A stretch of 64,000 nt of DNA, from NCBI RefSeq assembly GCF_000002235.5, contig NW_022145607.1, positions 35,501,029 through 35,565,028 of the forward strand. The letters are read 5' to 3'. The position numbers and the translations under genes are program-made. Positions 47,401-60,398 of this stretch are shown piece by piece (position 1 is the first letter of the stretch; the number at the start of each line of letters is the position of its first letter). The notes under the pieces were generated by a model, which did not search any database, was not told the origin of the DNA, and saw only the letters and a list, made by a program, of their open reading frames with translations. The DNA comes from Strongylocentrotus purpuratus (lineage: Eukaryota; Echinodermata; Echinoidea; Camarodonta; Strongylocentrotidae).

Positions 47401-50400
47401 CAGAAGGACAAGACCCATCGACTGAACAAGGTATCATGAAGTTATCAAGATAATTCTTTTGTACAAATGCGCGTAGGCCTGAGGGTGGTCAACAACCCCA
47501 AAACATAAAAACAAAACAAAACAAATCAAAGGCAAGCATTGCATAAAGTCCAATGTGGTTGGCCTCTGGGGTTTATAGATGCACTCTGGCGCAATTCCTT
47601 ATTTTAAAGCATTTCAAACAAATTTTGTACCTCATATTATTGAATGGTTTTGGGTGGGAATGAACATTAATCTGTTACTGAATTTGTTAAAACCCCTTGT
47701 GGACCCGACACAGAAGTAAATTAGTTAAAGGTAATACAAAGTTTGGGGAAATTTTGAAAATGGCTGGATAGCCATTCTTTAAATTGTTGATATATTTGGA
47801 TGCCCCTGAGGATGTATTATAAGCACTAGAAAATATAGCCCCTAAGCACTTAATTAAATATCAAAACTTACCGGTGCTCCCGGTAAATTATGATAAATTT
47901 CAAATAGTGCCTATACGGCCATCCAGTGGTACCTGCAACCATGAAAATCTCAGAATATGCAGTTGTGATATATAATTTCCAAACGGGAATAGCCGATCGG
48001 TCGATTTTAGTCAAGAAACATAATATCTTGACCTTGAGAGAGAGTTATACACAGTGTGTGCGGGCAAGTACAGAATCCAAAGACCGGTGTAATAGTATAT
48101 TTGTAAAGTGCTTAGAGACATTGTATTAAGCGCTATATAAAAGCTAAATATTATTATTATTATCATTATTTATAATTTCATCACTTTAGACTCTAACAAT
48201 CACTAAATATTGTAGGATCGCATATGCTTCCAATATGTTCATAACCCCCATACAAAAATTTTGTATTACCTTTAAGATACAATGAAGATATTAACTACTG
48301 GGGTATCGTTTCACAAAATCGTCAACAGTACAAATTCACAGACATCCAATTGAATATTTGTAAATGTTAAATTCAGTACACACATTTTGATTGGTTGTGC
48401 AACAAAGCGCTACAGGTACTTATTACAATTTCGTTGAAACACTGCCCAGTTTTCTGTTTTGAATGAATTAGTAATTCATTGTTGAGGTTGGCTTGAGGAA
48501 GACTAAAATTTAAAGCATGATGACTAGGCCTATATTCAGAAGGAAGGTAACGACTTACTAAGTAAATAGCATTTTCTCTATGTTCCAGTTTAATATCTTT
48601 AACATCCAGTTGCACCACAAGCATTGACATGGTCTGAAAAATAGTTAAAAATCCTCCAATAACTAGTAAAAGCACAGCTATTAAAAAGAATGATGTTGAA
48701 CATTTCTTCTTGATTTCCTTTTCTTTATAGAAATAGTCTATGCCATCATAAAGCAAGAAGACAAAGAAGAGATATTTGAACCTATTACACCTCACGGTGA
48801 AGGAGGAGGAGAAACTGAGCAATCAATTCCTGAAGGTATGATCAACAACACCCCCCCCCCCCCCGCCCCCCAGGACAATATTTCTTTCATTTTAATGGTA
48901 AATGGATTCCTTAAAGGGAAAGTCCATCCTGATATTAATTTGTTTAAAATAAGATCCCCCTAAAAAGAGAGAAGCAAATAAGGGTTAGGTATCCCTTAAA
49001 AGGAAAATCTAACCATAAATTGTTTGAGCGAAACAGAAAGTATGAATGTTTGTCGTGAAAAAGGAGGATGTATCCTTGGGGTACACTCCTGCTAGCAAAG
49101 TCCAATTAAATTAAATCTATTTACATACATCTATAGATGTACTGCAATTTTATTTTCCCTCTGTTTCATACAATGACATTCATTCTTGTGAGTTATTGGC
49201 ACACCATATTTTATTTTCTATAAAATGCATTCTTCTCTTTGTAGCCAATATTAAGTAACCAGGTCAAATTTTACTTCTCAGATGATATAAAAAATATCTT
49301 TACTTTGTTCATAACAGGCCTGGTCTTCACCATCAAACAAGAAGTTGACACTGACATGTTTGAATCCCTCTCAAGTACAGAAGGACAAGACCCATCGACT
49401 AAACAAGGTATCATGAAGTTATCAAGATAATTCTTTTGTACAAATGCGCTTAGGCCTGAGGGTGGTCAACAACCTAAAAACCTAAAAACACAACAAAACA
49501 AATCAAAATCTAAAATTGGAACATGAAAGGAGTATGTAGCCTACTGATGCATGCATTGCGTGAAGTCCAATGTGGTTGGCCTCTGGGGTTTGTAGATGCA
49601 CTCTGGTGCAATCCTTATTTTAAAGCATATCAAACAAATTTTGTACCTCATATTATTGAAAGTTTTAGGGTGGGAATGAACATTAATCTGTTGCTGAATG
49701 TGTTAGAACCCCTTGTAGACCAGACAGTGACGTAAATTAGTTTAAGGTAAACACAAAGTTTTGGGAAATTTTGAAAATGGCTGGATAGCTATTCTTTAAA
49801 ATTTCGATATATTTTGATGCCCCTGAGGATGTATTATAAGCACTAGAAAATATAGCCCCTAAACACTTCTGCTTTCGAGAAAAATTGAATATCAAAATTT
49901 ACCAGTGCTCCCAGTAAATTTTGATGAATTTCAAATAGCACCTTACAGCCATCCAATGGTAGCTGCCACCATGAAATTCTCAGAATGTGCAGTTGTGATA
50001 TATAGTTTCCAAACGGGAATAGCCGATCGGTCGAGTTTAGTAAAGAAAAATTGTTTTTATGCTAAATTAATATCTTGGCCTTGAGAGAGAGAGCTATGCA
50101 GCATAGAGAGTTTATTATTTACAATTTCAATTTCATCACTTTAGATTCGATTTTAACCGCAACAACAATCTCTGAATATTGTAGGATCGCACATGCTTCA
50201 AATATTTTCATGACCCCATCCCAAAACTTTGTATTACCTAAGATACAATGATGGTATTAACTACTGGGGTATCGTTTCACAAAATCGTCAGCAGTACAAG
50301 TTCACTGACAACCAATTGAACAACATGTATGCGTTATATTCAGTACACGCATTTCGATGGGTTGTGCAACAAAGCGCTACCGGTACTTATTACAGTTTTG

Positions 50401-53400
50401 TTGAAATGCTGCCCTGTTTTATGTTTTGAATGAATTAGTAATTAATTCATTGTTGAGCTTGGCTTGAGAAAGACTAAAATTTAAAGCATGTTAACTAGGC
50501 CTATATTCAGAAGGAAGGGAACAACTTCATTTAATATTAGCATTTTCTCTATGTTCCAGTTTAATATCTTGAACATCCAGTTGCACCACAAGCATTGACA
50601 TGGTCTGAAAATAGTTCACAATTCTCCAATAATTAGCAAATGCACAGCTATTAAAAAGAATGATATTGAACATTTCTTCTTGATTTCCTTTTCTTATAGA
50701 AATGGTCAATTCCACCATAAAGCAAGAAGACAAAGAAGAGATATTTGAACCTATTACAACTCAGGGTGAAGGAGGAGGAGAAACTGAGCAATCAATTCCT
50801 GAAGGTATGATCAACATTCTTTCATTTTAAAGGCAAATCAAATCCTTAAAGTCCATTCTGATATTAATTTAAAAAAAAAAAAATCCCCCCAATAAGAGAG
50901 AAACAAATGAGGGTTAAGTATCCCTTAAAAGGAAAATCAACCTTCATATTTTAACAGGCTAGACCCAACAGTAATTAAAATATGGCTAGGTGAGCTTTTG
51001 TTTTTTTAAACGGGAATTTTGATTGAATGTACATTATATATACAAAATGTACTAAAATAGGTTTTTGCGGCCAATTTCAGACTTTTGTCATTCAAATTCA
51101 TATTCCGAGCATTTGAATTCGTGCAATTCGCACTCGCAGCGTTGAATCAGCTTTCAAATTCAAAATCCGTCATTCAAATTCACTATCCGTGCAATGAAGT
51201 GTCATATCACTGGATCCAAAATGACAGTCGGTTGCTTCATCCTTTCAACTCATCAAATATTGTACAAATATCACACTTTTCGTGGCATATTCAAAATATA
51301 TAAATGCACATACCAAGATATGCCTAAGATAAGACAATTTCAAAAGTTTTGTTTATTTGGTGGTGGAATCGGTGTTATGTCTGAGTATTGTAAAATTGTG
51401 TATGCTGTTCTTAGGATGGGTGAAGTATACTTGTTCTTGTAGGGGGTGTTATCCTTTTTTTTTCATGGAAAACTGATGTATTGTCATGACCTGATAATCA
51501 ATATTTAGCAATTTTATGTGAGTAAAATCACCCAAATTTCAAACAATCATGTGTGCATGCTTCCGCGCAGTGTTGGCATGCCGTTTTATTTTCGATTCAT
51601 AGTGCCACTTAGGAAATTACTGATTTATTCCAAAAATTAGTGATTTTGAGCCTTGTGATTACTGATTTTCTGTTCTGGAGGTTGGCAGCTCTGTTTGTAT
51701 TGTTCCCATGTTCTCAAACATGCATAGCCTAGGCTTTTACGTTGATATGTTTTACAGTATGTAATAATCAATATTAAATTAATGTTTTTCTGATAATTTT
51801 CATGCAGTGCAAGTAAATCATACGTAAGCTTACGTAAGTAATTCATACAATGCAAGTAAATCCATACATTGAGAGAGACAATTACAATTACAGTTTAGTC
51901 CTGAAGTTCATACACCCCAAGAGAGGCGTAGCACAAGAAAACACTGTAGGCAGGTAAGCCTACATGTAAGTCTATGCGTGGGGTGGGGGGGGGGGGGGGG
52001 GTATGAGTTGACTGATTCTGAAATTTGTTGTGCGAAATATCAGATAGCATATCAATGAATAATTTAACACCAATTTCAGGTGTTAAAAAACTTATTTCAT
52101 GATGATAGCAGACAAAATTGACAGATTTTGACAGGTTTCGAGACAGAAATTTGCATATAAAATTTTATGCCAATTTATGATGTCATTAATAGTTGAAGAC
52201 AATAAAATAATTTTGTCTACCTATTGCTGTATGATGTGCAAAGATCGTTAATTAATTTGGTGGAGATCAGATTTATATCTGCTGAGAACTGGTAAAATAT
52301 AAGCGCATAATTCATAGACCCTAAGAAAGCGTTCAAAACAAGAAAAACTGCCATTTTACATATCTTCAAATAAGGGGCAAAAAAATAATGTCTAAATGAA
52401 ATTTTTCTTGGGAACATCTTTTTTTCTCTGATGAAATGGATCACAATGAACAAAATGACACCCAAGAAGTAGGATCATAGGGGGGGGGGGGGTGCACGGT
52501 AGCCCCTCTGGCCCATGGACTAATGGCGCTCATATCTGTCAGACTTGACACTCCTGGTACTCCTGATTATTACCATGGCTTTAATTTTCTTCTATTTTGT
52601 AACAACTTTTGTCTCTTGCAATATGATTTAAGCTAAACTATAATTGGAAGATCACCTTTTCCTTGCTGAAGAAAGGTCGCCAACTTGATGGCTACGGTCT
52701 ATTTCTTTCTTCTTCACAAACGAGAGTATTGGTATTTTTTCCATGCTCCAAAGGTTCTTTTGCAGCTGTTTTGAGAATACTGCTCTTATAAACTTGGCAT
52801 TTCAGGTTTGCAATTTGTTTGAGGCTGTTATCAGTTCACTTGGATGTTTGATGGCTGTCTCCTTCTCATTCACCTTCATCTCGACATCCATCAAGGTTGA
52901 TTTTGCCTTCTCTGATGAGGTGTGAAGGTACTGAAATTGTTGCGAGTTCATCACAAACTTCAGTTATTTTAATATCAGACTTTCTGAGACTTTCAATAGT
53001 TATGAAGCGTTGATCATGATGATCAAGTTTGTGGTGAATTTCATCAAATTATTTGAAATTTCATGTAATTTGCTACTACCATTGTTTGAGAGTGCCTCCT
53101 TGGAGTCATTAATGTCTAGAAGCTCCTTATGCTATTGCTGTCTGTTTGGGAGGCATTGTAGTACTACTAGCTAGCCTAGCCCTATATAGGGTCGACACTA
53201 ATTACTACGTCACCACAATCACGATTATCACACCGGTATTAGTATCAATGCATGTACGCAGTTCACTGAACGTTTCATCAAGTATGGGACCGTAGTAGAT
53301 TATTTCGAAGATCCAACAATATCTATCAAGTATCAACAGTCTGCACAAGAATGGTAGCTAAATTCAATATTATCGATTCATATGTATTACCATTCCGTAT

Positions 53401-54636
53401 TCAGCACCCATTCATTCATTATGGTAAACGGATTTTGCAGTTCTCTTCCTCCTTATTGGCAATATATTCTTGAAGAAAGTAATTTTATCGTCCAAGTTTT
53501 AACAGGAGTCTGCCAGTCATATACCGTGTACATGATAAAAAATACCCCTAACTTTCTTAATTTCTGGATGTCTGCCCAACAGTTTAAACCGAATTTGGAT
53601 AAAATCTTTAATATCAACAAAACTGCTGGCAAGTTCCAGAGTTCTGTTTAGGACCAGATATGGTTTAATTCATTTTCTTTGACTTACACACTATATGAAA
53701 GATTTCAATGTATCCTGTCAAAATTGATGTATGCGAAGTTGACTGTATTGAAGGTTTTAACCATTACATGATAGTCTGCATCTAGGCAGACTGGATACGC
53801 CATGTGATATTTCTTTACTCTATAGGGATTTTTAATTCTGGCATTTACCAGAGCTCGGCCTTCTCTTCAATAAGGATGTAATTACTTTCTTTTCCTCCCC
53901 AGAGTTGGACAATGGACAAGACAATAAACACCCACATATAACATCATGCAGTGGAGAGAAGTCCCATCTGTGTTTACATTGCAGTAAGACATTTACAGAT
54001 GAGAACACTCTTATACTACATCAGAAAACACACCAGGGCGAGTATGAGCTAAGAAGCCACCCTAGAACACAAACTGGAGGGAAAATTTTCAACAGGGGAG
54101 AAAAGCCTTATCAACGTCCCAATTGTGATAAAGGATTTCCTGAAAAGAATAATCTTAATCGTCACCTTAGAACACATACAGGAGGGAAACCATTTAAGTG
54201 TTCTCAGTGTGATAAGGGATTTTCTGTAAAGACTAATCTTACTGCCCACCTTAGAACACATACAGGAGAGAAACCCTTTAAGTGTCCCCATTGTGATAAG
54301 ACATTTTCTGTAAAGACTATTCTCACTAACCACCTTAGAACACATACAGGAGAGAAACCATTTAAGTGTTCTCAGTGTGATAAGACATTTTCTGTAAAGA
54401 CTATTCTTACTGTCCACCTTAGAACACATACAGGAGAGAAACCCTTTAAGTGTCCCCATTGTGATAAGACATTTGCTCAAAAGTCTGTTCTTACTAACCA
54501 CCTTAGAACACATACAGGAGAGAAACCCTTTAAGTGTCCCCATTGTGATAAGACATTTTCTCAAAGAAGTCACCTTACTAGACATTTAAGAACACACAGC
54601 CTCAACGAAAAAGCCTCAACGATGTTCCCATCGTGA
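44403..54636 (+). CDS. ZNF-E: spliced gene, IKxE cassettes plus C2H2 zinc fingers
   Basis: Coding exons 44403-44490, 45603-45707, 47341-47430, 48731-48835, 49318-49407, 50700-50804 and 53903-54636 join in one frame to 439 codons including the stop (1317 bp). Every boundary is GT-AG and phase 1. The N-terminus is MATKHACW followed by a Ser/Glu-rich stretch. Five exon-coded cassettes follow, each with one I-K-[EQ]-E motif (the hydrophobic-K-x-E sumoylation consensus) in an acidic context. Then comes LDNGQDNKHPH and the finger array. Inferred role: nuclear, sumoylation-regulated DNA-binding factor. The array ends early at a 1-bp insertion. No BTB, KRAB, ZAD or SCAN domain is seen. The model is by eye; RNA is needed to confirm it. 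Confidence 0.65.
45603..45707 (+). CDS. ZNF-E exon 2 (IKEE cassette)
   Basis: 105 bp between tgtacag and gtatgc, phase 1-1. Encodes GNISIKEEGEVGKE, a short linker and RYEGQLVTHD. The last 34 bp plus the donor are the first unit of the 67-bp minisatellite. Confidence 0.65.
45674..46545 (+). repeat. 67-bp minisatellite, 13 units, carrying exon end and 5' splice site
   Basis: Units start at 45674, 45741, 45808, 45875, 45942, 46009, 46076, 46144, 46211, 46278, 46345, 46412 and 46479 (one is 68 bp). Each holds 34 bp equivalent to the end of exon 2, an intact G/GTATGC donor, and 33 bp of intron start. Variation concentrates just before the donor (gatg, aacg or gggg) and at ttgagata/ttgggaga. Confidence 0.95.
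46546..47028 (+). other. ZNF-E intron 2, remainder
   Basis: No coding or RNA signal was seen; AT-rich unique-looking sequence. Confidence 0.45.
47341..47430 (+). CDS. ZNF-E exon 3 (IKQE cassette)
   Basis: 90 bp, acceptor ttcataacag, donor gtatca, phase 1-1. Encodes LVFTIKQEVDTDMFESLSS and TEGQDPSTEQ. The IKQEVD core fits the sumoylation consensus with downstream acidic residues. Confidence 0.7.
48055..48172 (+). mobile_element. Short L2-like LINE/SINE 3' tail
   Basis: gtaaagtgcttagagaca, then gcgctatataaaagct, then tattattattatcatta, the typical 3' end of L2-type elements. The matching place in unit 2 (about 50100) lacks it, so it inserted after the exon-pair duplication. Confidence 0.65.
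48731..48835 (+). CDS. ZNF-E exon 4 (IKQE cassette)
   Basis: 105 bp, acceptor tttctttatag, donor gtatga, phase 1-1. Encodes EIVYAIIKQEDKEEIFEPIT followed by GEGGGETEQSIPE. Strongly acidic. Confidence 0.7.
49318..49407 (+). CDS. ZNF-E exon 5 (duplicate of exon 3)
   Basis: Differs from exon 3 by one visible coding change (STEQ to STKQ). Same acceptor, donor and phase, with IKQE retained. Confidence 0.7.
50700..50804 (+). CDS. ZNF-E exon 6 (duplicate of exon 4)
   Basis: Reads EMVNSTIKQEDKEEIFEPIT then TQGEGGGETEQSIPE. The motif is now T-I-K-Q-E, with IKQE conserved. Splices in phase to the zinc-finger exon at 53903. Confidence 0.7.
50805..53902 (+). other. ZNF-E last intron, homologous to window start
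   Basis: From 50939 on it parallels positions 1-3480. It contains G runs near 51980 and 52481 and the antisense ORF1 remnant. Acceptor ttttcctccccag at 53902. Confidence 0.7.
52630..53156 (-). pseudogene. ORF1-like remnant in ZNF-E intron
   Basis: Same antisense coiled-coil remnant as in the other blocks, with more deletions. Met-Pro-Pro-Lys start complement at 53154-53156. Confidence 0.45.
53903..54636 (+). CDS. ZNF-E terminal exon, C2H2 zinc-finger array (6 good fingers)
   Basis: [16 protein letters not shown] leads into finger 1 (LCLHCSKTF). A deletion then fuses a relic (TGGKIFN) to unit 2, which has lost its first Cys (QRPNC). Units 3-7 are canonical and very alike (SVKTNL, SVKTIL, SVKTIL, AQKSVL, SQRSHL). 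An extra A in the SLNEK linker near 54611 shifts the frame to an early TGA at 54634-54636. The repeated SVKT helices suggest recent finger duplication or conversion. Confidence 0.75.
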
Positions 54637-56487
<1,851 letters not shown>

Positions 56488-59400
56488 AGGCACACTGCCA
56501 TACTTGTAGCTACTTAATATAATAATAATAAATTATATTTCTATAGCGCATTATACAAGGTATGTCTCTATGCGCTTTACATTGTATTACAAGCTTAATT
56601 AATTACATACATCTACTATTGAACTATCCTCAAAAAATTCAAAAAATCTGACAAGATCTTAACTAAAATAGTATAACAGTAACTAGATAGATATTCATTC
56701 TTAAATAATGATACAACAATTATGGTTCAAGATTTTATTTATATATTACAAGTTGTAGGCATATACAATTTCAATTCAAATTATAGATTAATAACTAATT
56801 CTTAAAAAGGTAGGTCTTAAGTGCAGTCTTGAAGGTCTGGATGGAAGGTGCAGTTCGAATGGCGAGCGGTAGAGAGTTCCAGAGGGTGGGAGCATTGAAG
56901 GTGAAGGAGCTACGGCCGTAGTACTGGGTCTTAAAACGAGGAATCTGGAGAAGATGTTTGTTCTGGGATCTGAGAGCACGGGAGGGTGTGTAGGTGTGAA
57001 TGAGTTCAGACAGATAAGAAGGGGTAGAGTTAGAGAGAGACTTGTAGGTGAGAAGTAGGATCTTAAAGTGAATCCGCTTGTTGATTGGGAGCCAGTGGAG
57101 GTTACGGAGAAGGGATGTGGTAGAAGTGAGACCAGTTGCTTTCTCTGTGATTCTGGCTGCGATGTTTTGAATTCTTTGAAGCTTCATCAGTTCGTTGGCA
57201 GGAAGATTAGGAAGAAGTGCATTGCATGTGTCAAGTTTGGAGGTGACGAAGGCATGGATGAGAGTGAGAGTTGTCTTCCGGTCTAAAACCCTACGAATTT
57301 GACCTATCTTTCTGATGGATGACATGGCAGAGCGACACACCCCTGCGACATGAGATTTCCTAGTGGCGTGCTCATCGAATATGATTCCCAAGTTCCTAGC
57401 CTCGGCCTTGGCTTCAATAACTGACTCACCGACTGTTACCGTAACAGAGGGTGTTCTTGGGAGGAATCTGGAGGAAAAGTGAAGAACTTCCGTTTTTCCG
57501 TCATTAATTTTTAACTTGTTTAAGCCTGCCCAGGAGCGGATGTCAGCTATGCATCTGTTCACTCGAAGAACGGCAGATGCTCTCTCTGATGGGTCGAAAG
57601 ACAGGTAGATCTGAGTGTCGTCAGCATATAACATTGACTGAATTCCATGCTCAGATATGATGTCATGGATTGGGGCAGTGTACAGGGTAAACAGCAGCGG
57701 TCCAAGTACCGAACCTTGGGGTACGCCGCATGTGTCCTCTACTGGTCCTGAAGAAGCAAGGCTCACTCTTACCACATGATTCCTTCCTGCAAGGTAAGAG
57801 TGGAACCATTTCATTGCATTTCCTGAAACTCCAAAATTCTCAGAAAGTCTCTCCAGGAGTATTGGATGGTCTATAGTGTCGAACGCGGCCGTAAAATCTA
57901 GGAGTACGAGGATCACTTCTTTATGGGTGTCTAAGGCCTCTAAGCAGTCATTTTCTACGCGTAGAAGAGCTGTTTCTACACTATGGTGCTTTCGGTAAGC
58001 TGACTGTGTTTTAGGAAGTAAGGCATTTTCTTCAAGGTACTCTAGAAATTGCCCCATGACAGCCCTTTCTATTACCTTCGACATGTAGGGGATGTTTGAG
58101 ATTGGTCTGAAATTCTTGAGTTCGTTGACTGGTAGATTCGATTTCTTAAGTTTTGGAAACACTATAGCGTGTTTCAAGGCTGTGGGAAATATGCCCATCT
58201 GGAAACTCAGGTTGACGAACTTTGTGATGAGAGGAGCAAGAATAGATGTGCAACGCTTCAGGAGGATGGTGGGCAAGGGGTCCAAGGCACAGGATGCTGA
58301 AGATGAGGTCTTAATGATTGACAAAACCTCGTCCTGTGAGACTTCGTCAAAATTCATGAAGTGATGATGGGTTGATGAAGAAATATCAGCCGAGATGTCT
58401 TCATAGATTTGCTGATCAAGGTTGTCGCGAAGACGTCTAATCTTGGTTGTGAAGAAGTCACTAAAATCTTGAGCGAGCTCAAATGGACTTGTGTGCTGTG
58501 GTAAACAGGAACCTGCAGTAGGAGAAGTCAGATCATTCATTATGCGGAAAAGCTGCTTCTGATCTGCATCCTGTATCTTGTTCTGAAAATACAATTCCTT
58601 GGTTTCATAAAGTAGATCATTGTAGAGCTTGCAATGTTTCTGGTAGATCTCTTTGTCGATTTGCAAGCTTGTTGGCTTTGTTGCTCTCCTCTCGCAGCGT
58701 CTACGTTCTTGTTTCGCCTTTCTAAGATGTTGGTTGTACCAGGGGGCGTGTGGACGTAGAATAACATTCTTCTCAAGTTCTGGAGCATGTAAATCTAGAA
58801 TGTTTCGAAGTTCACTGTCTAATAAGTTCGCTAGCTGTTCTGGATCATCTGGGGGGTTGGTGATGACACTTGATGATGCTAGATCAGCTGCGAATGAACT
58901 CAGGTCGATGGTCTTGAGGGATCGGGACTTAAATTTCTTCTGAATATGCGCAGGGCGTGATAATTTGAGGTCGCATGTAACAACAGAATGGTCAGATGGC
59001 AGTGACTGACTGGTTGTAACATTGGAAACCAACTGGTTCTCTCCCCTGGTGATGATCAGGTCAAGTGTGTGCTTAGCCTTATGTGTAGGACAGCAAACAT
59101 GATTACTGAAACTAACCCCATCAAGGAGCTCAAGGAATGCTCTAGAATTAGCATCAGCTTCGTTGTCGACGTGGATGTTAAAGTCTCCTACAAGTAGTAG
59201 AGGCTTGTTTGACGCCTGGAGAATCTCAATGAAGGAAGAGAATTCTTGACAAAAATCTGCGATCGAGTGTTTATTTTTCTTCGATGTTGGAGGTCTGTAT
59301 ACAGTGACTAGGCGGAGATGCTTTGTCGACGAGTGGATGGTAAGGTCACTGTATTCAAACGAAGAGAAGGCATGCCTGTCATGGAACACGACATCGAAAG

Positions 59401-60017
59401 CTTTATGCAGGATCACAACAACTCCTCCACCTGTGGATGTTGCCCGTGGGATGTGATGAAAGTCATAATTCACCAATGTCTTGCGGATGGTTGCAATGGC
59501 ATGGTGATCTCTGTCTGTGTTTGTTAGCCAGGTCTCAGTAAGGGCTAACACATCAATGCGATCTTGTATGACATAGTCACAAACAGTCGTGGCTTTCCCT
59601 TTGGCCTTGATCGATCTCGCATTCCAGAGTGCAAAACGTGTGGGCTGAGATTCACAACGATTTTTAGGCAATTCAATTTTGATGAGGGCATCATCTATGT
59701 TATCTCTTTTGCTGACGAAACGAAGAGGTCGCGTATTACAGGATACATGAGAAGAAATGGATCTTGGTGGAGCAGACAATGCCTTTCTTGCAACCTTCCT
59801 ACCAGCTCTGCTTGTACGCCTCTTAGCTATGTTTAAGTCACAGAGTTGCTCCCTCTATATAGAAAACTTCCCTAATCGGTGCCTGTTGGTCCCCCATGGT
59901 CCTCTTTTTCTTATGTTAAATGAGAGCTGAGTTAATGAGATAGCCACCTGTCACAGTGACCTCGATGGCTCTCTGTGTGGTCTAATCCCTTCTGGCCCAG
60001 TAGTGGTGACGATCTTT
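56488..60017 (-). mobile_element. L2-like LINE inserted in the ZNF-E 3' tail
   Basis: The decayed finger tail reads continuously from 56487 to 60018 when this is removed (compare gtattaagagatttYctttY near 11690). TTAA is present at both junctions and may be the target duplication. The 3' end is at low coordinates, with taataataataaatt and gcgctatagaaat on the complement, the usual L2-type tail. Contains one intact long ORF and no ORF1. Confidence 0.8.
56795..59779 (-). CDS. LINE ORF2: endonuclease-reverse transcriptase, 994 residues, intact
   Basis: An uninterrupted protein. AP-type endonuclease spans about residues 48-275 (LWNARSIKAK, ALTETWL near 80, VGDFNIHVD near 198, SLPSDHSVV near 260). 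Reverse transcriptase spans about residues 510-800 (FRPISNIPYMSKVIE near 557, LLDFTAAFDTIDH near 627, CGVPQGSVLGPLLF near 684, LYADDTQIY at 717-725). The C-terminal region has LHWLPINKRIHFKILLLTYK and ends APTLWNSLPLAIR, typical of the L2/CR1 group. All catalytic motifs are present, so it could be active in target-primed reverse transcription, though expression is unknown. Confidence 0.92.
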   Translation of the reverse strand: MSAPPRSISSHVSCNTRPLRFVSKRDNIDDALIKIELPKNRCESQPTRFALWNARSIKAKGKATTVCDYVIQDRIDVLALTETWLTNTDRDHHAIATIRKTLVNYDFHHIPRATSTGGGVVVILHKAFDVVFHDRHAFSSFEYSDLTIHSSTKHLRLVTVYRPPTSKKNKHSIADFCQEFSSFIEILQASNKPLLLVGDFNIHVDNEADANSRAFLELLDGVSFSNHVCCPTHKAKHTLDLIITRGENQLVSNVTTSQSLPSDHSVVTCDLKLSRPAHIQKKFKSRSLKTIDLSSFAADLASSSVITNPPDDPEQLANLLDSELRNILDLHAPELEKNVILRPHAPWYNQHLRKAKQERRRCERRATKPTSLQIDKEIYQKHCKLYNDLLYETKELYFQNKIQDADQKQLFRIMNDLTSPTAGSCLPQHTSPFELAQDFSDFFTTKIRRLRDNLDQQIYEDISADISSSTHHHFMNFDEVSQDEVLSIIKTSSSASCALDPLPTILLKRCTSILAPLITKFVNLSFQMGIFPTALKHAIVFPKLKKSNLPVNELKNFRPISNIPYMSKVIERAVMGQFLEYLEENALLPKTQSAYRKHHSVETALLRVENDCLEALDTHKEVILVLLDFTAAFDTIDHPILLERLSENFGVSGNAMKWFHSYLAGRNHVVRVSLASSGPVEDTCGVPQGSVLGPLLFTLYTAPIHDIISEHGIQSMLYADDTQIYLSFDPSERASAVLRVNRCIADIRSWAGLNKLKINDGKTEVLHFSSRFLPRTPSVTVTVGESVIEAKAEARNLGIIFDEHATRKSHVAGVCRSAMSSIRKIGQIRRVLDRKTTLTLIHAFVTSKLDTCNALLPNLPANELMKLQRIQNIAARITEKATGLTSTTSLLRNLHWLPINKRIHFKILLLTYKSLSNSTPSYLSELIHTYTPSRALRSQNKHLLQIPRFKTQYYGRSSFTFNAPTLWNSLPLAIRTAPSIQTFKTALKTYLFKN

Positions 60018-60164
60018 AAGAGATTTTCTTTTAACAATAATCTTACTAGTTACTGGAGAAGAGCCATTTAAATGTTTACTTTGTTCTAAAAAGGGATTTT
60101 ATCGTTTATACAGTGAATGATCTTGCTAATTGACTATTAACACACAGAGTAAAAATGCCACATA
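60018..60164 (+). pseudogene. ZNF-E 3' tail beyond the LINE
   Basis: Continues the decayed finger tail (actggagaagagccatttaa, tttatcgtttatacagtg), as in the B, C and D tails. Confidence 0.65.
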
Positions 60165-60398
60165 AATATTATCATTAGAACAGATGGATGGATTACTAAC
60201 AAACTCATGACATGTGTGTATCTTGCAGAGCCAATGAACTGATTAGATTTGAGGGTCATGAGGTCAAAGATCAAAGGGTCATACATGTATATCAAAAAAG
60301 AGCTTGTAATCACGATATTCTGAGAACCTGTTAATGTATTACAATCAAACTTGAATATTTTAAATTTTTTTTTTTTTGTTAGTAAAATCGCTCTATTA
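60165..60398. mobile_element. Fragment of the hairpin-ended repeat family
   Basis: Internal monomer sequence (tatcttgcagagccaatgaa, gaggtcaaagatcaaagggt) as at 24676-26307, lacking both ends. Confidence 0.65.

Larger units (their letters stand above)
47029..50910 (+). repeat. Tandem duplication of an exon pair (two units of about 1.95 kb)
   Basis: Unit 1 47029-48981 and unit 2 48982-50910 are parallel throughout introns and exons; a third start (gggttaagtatcccttaaaa) follows at 50911. Unit 1 alone has the L2-like tail at 48055-48172. Confidence 0.85.
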
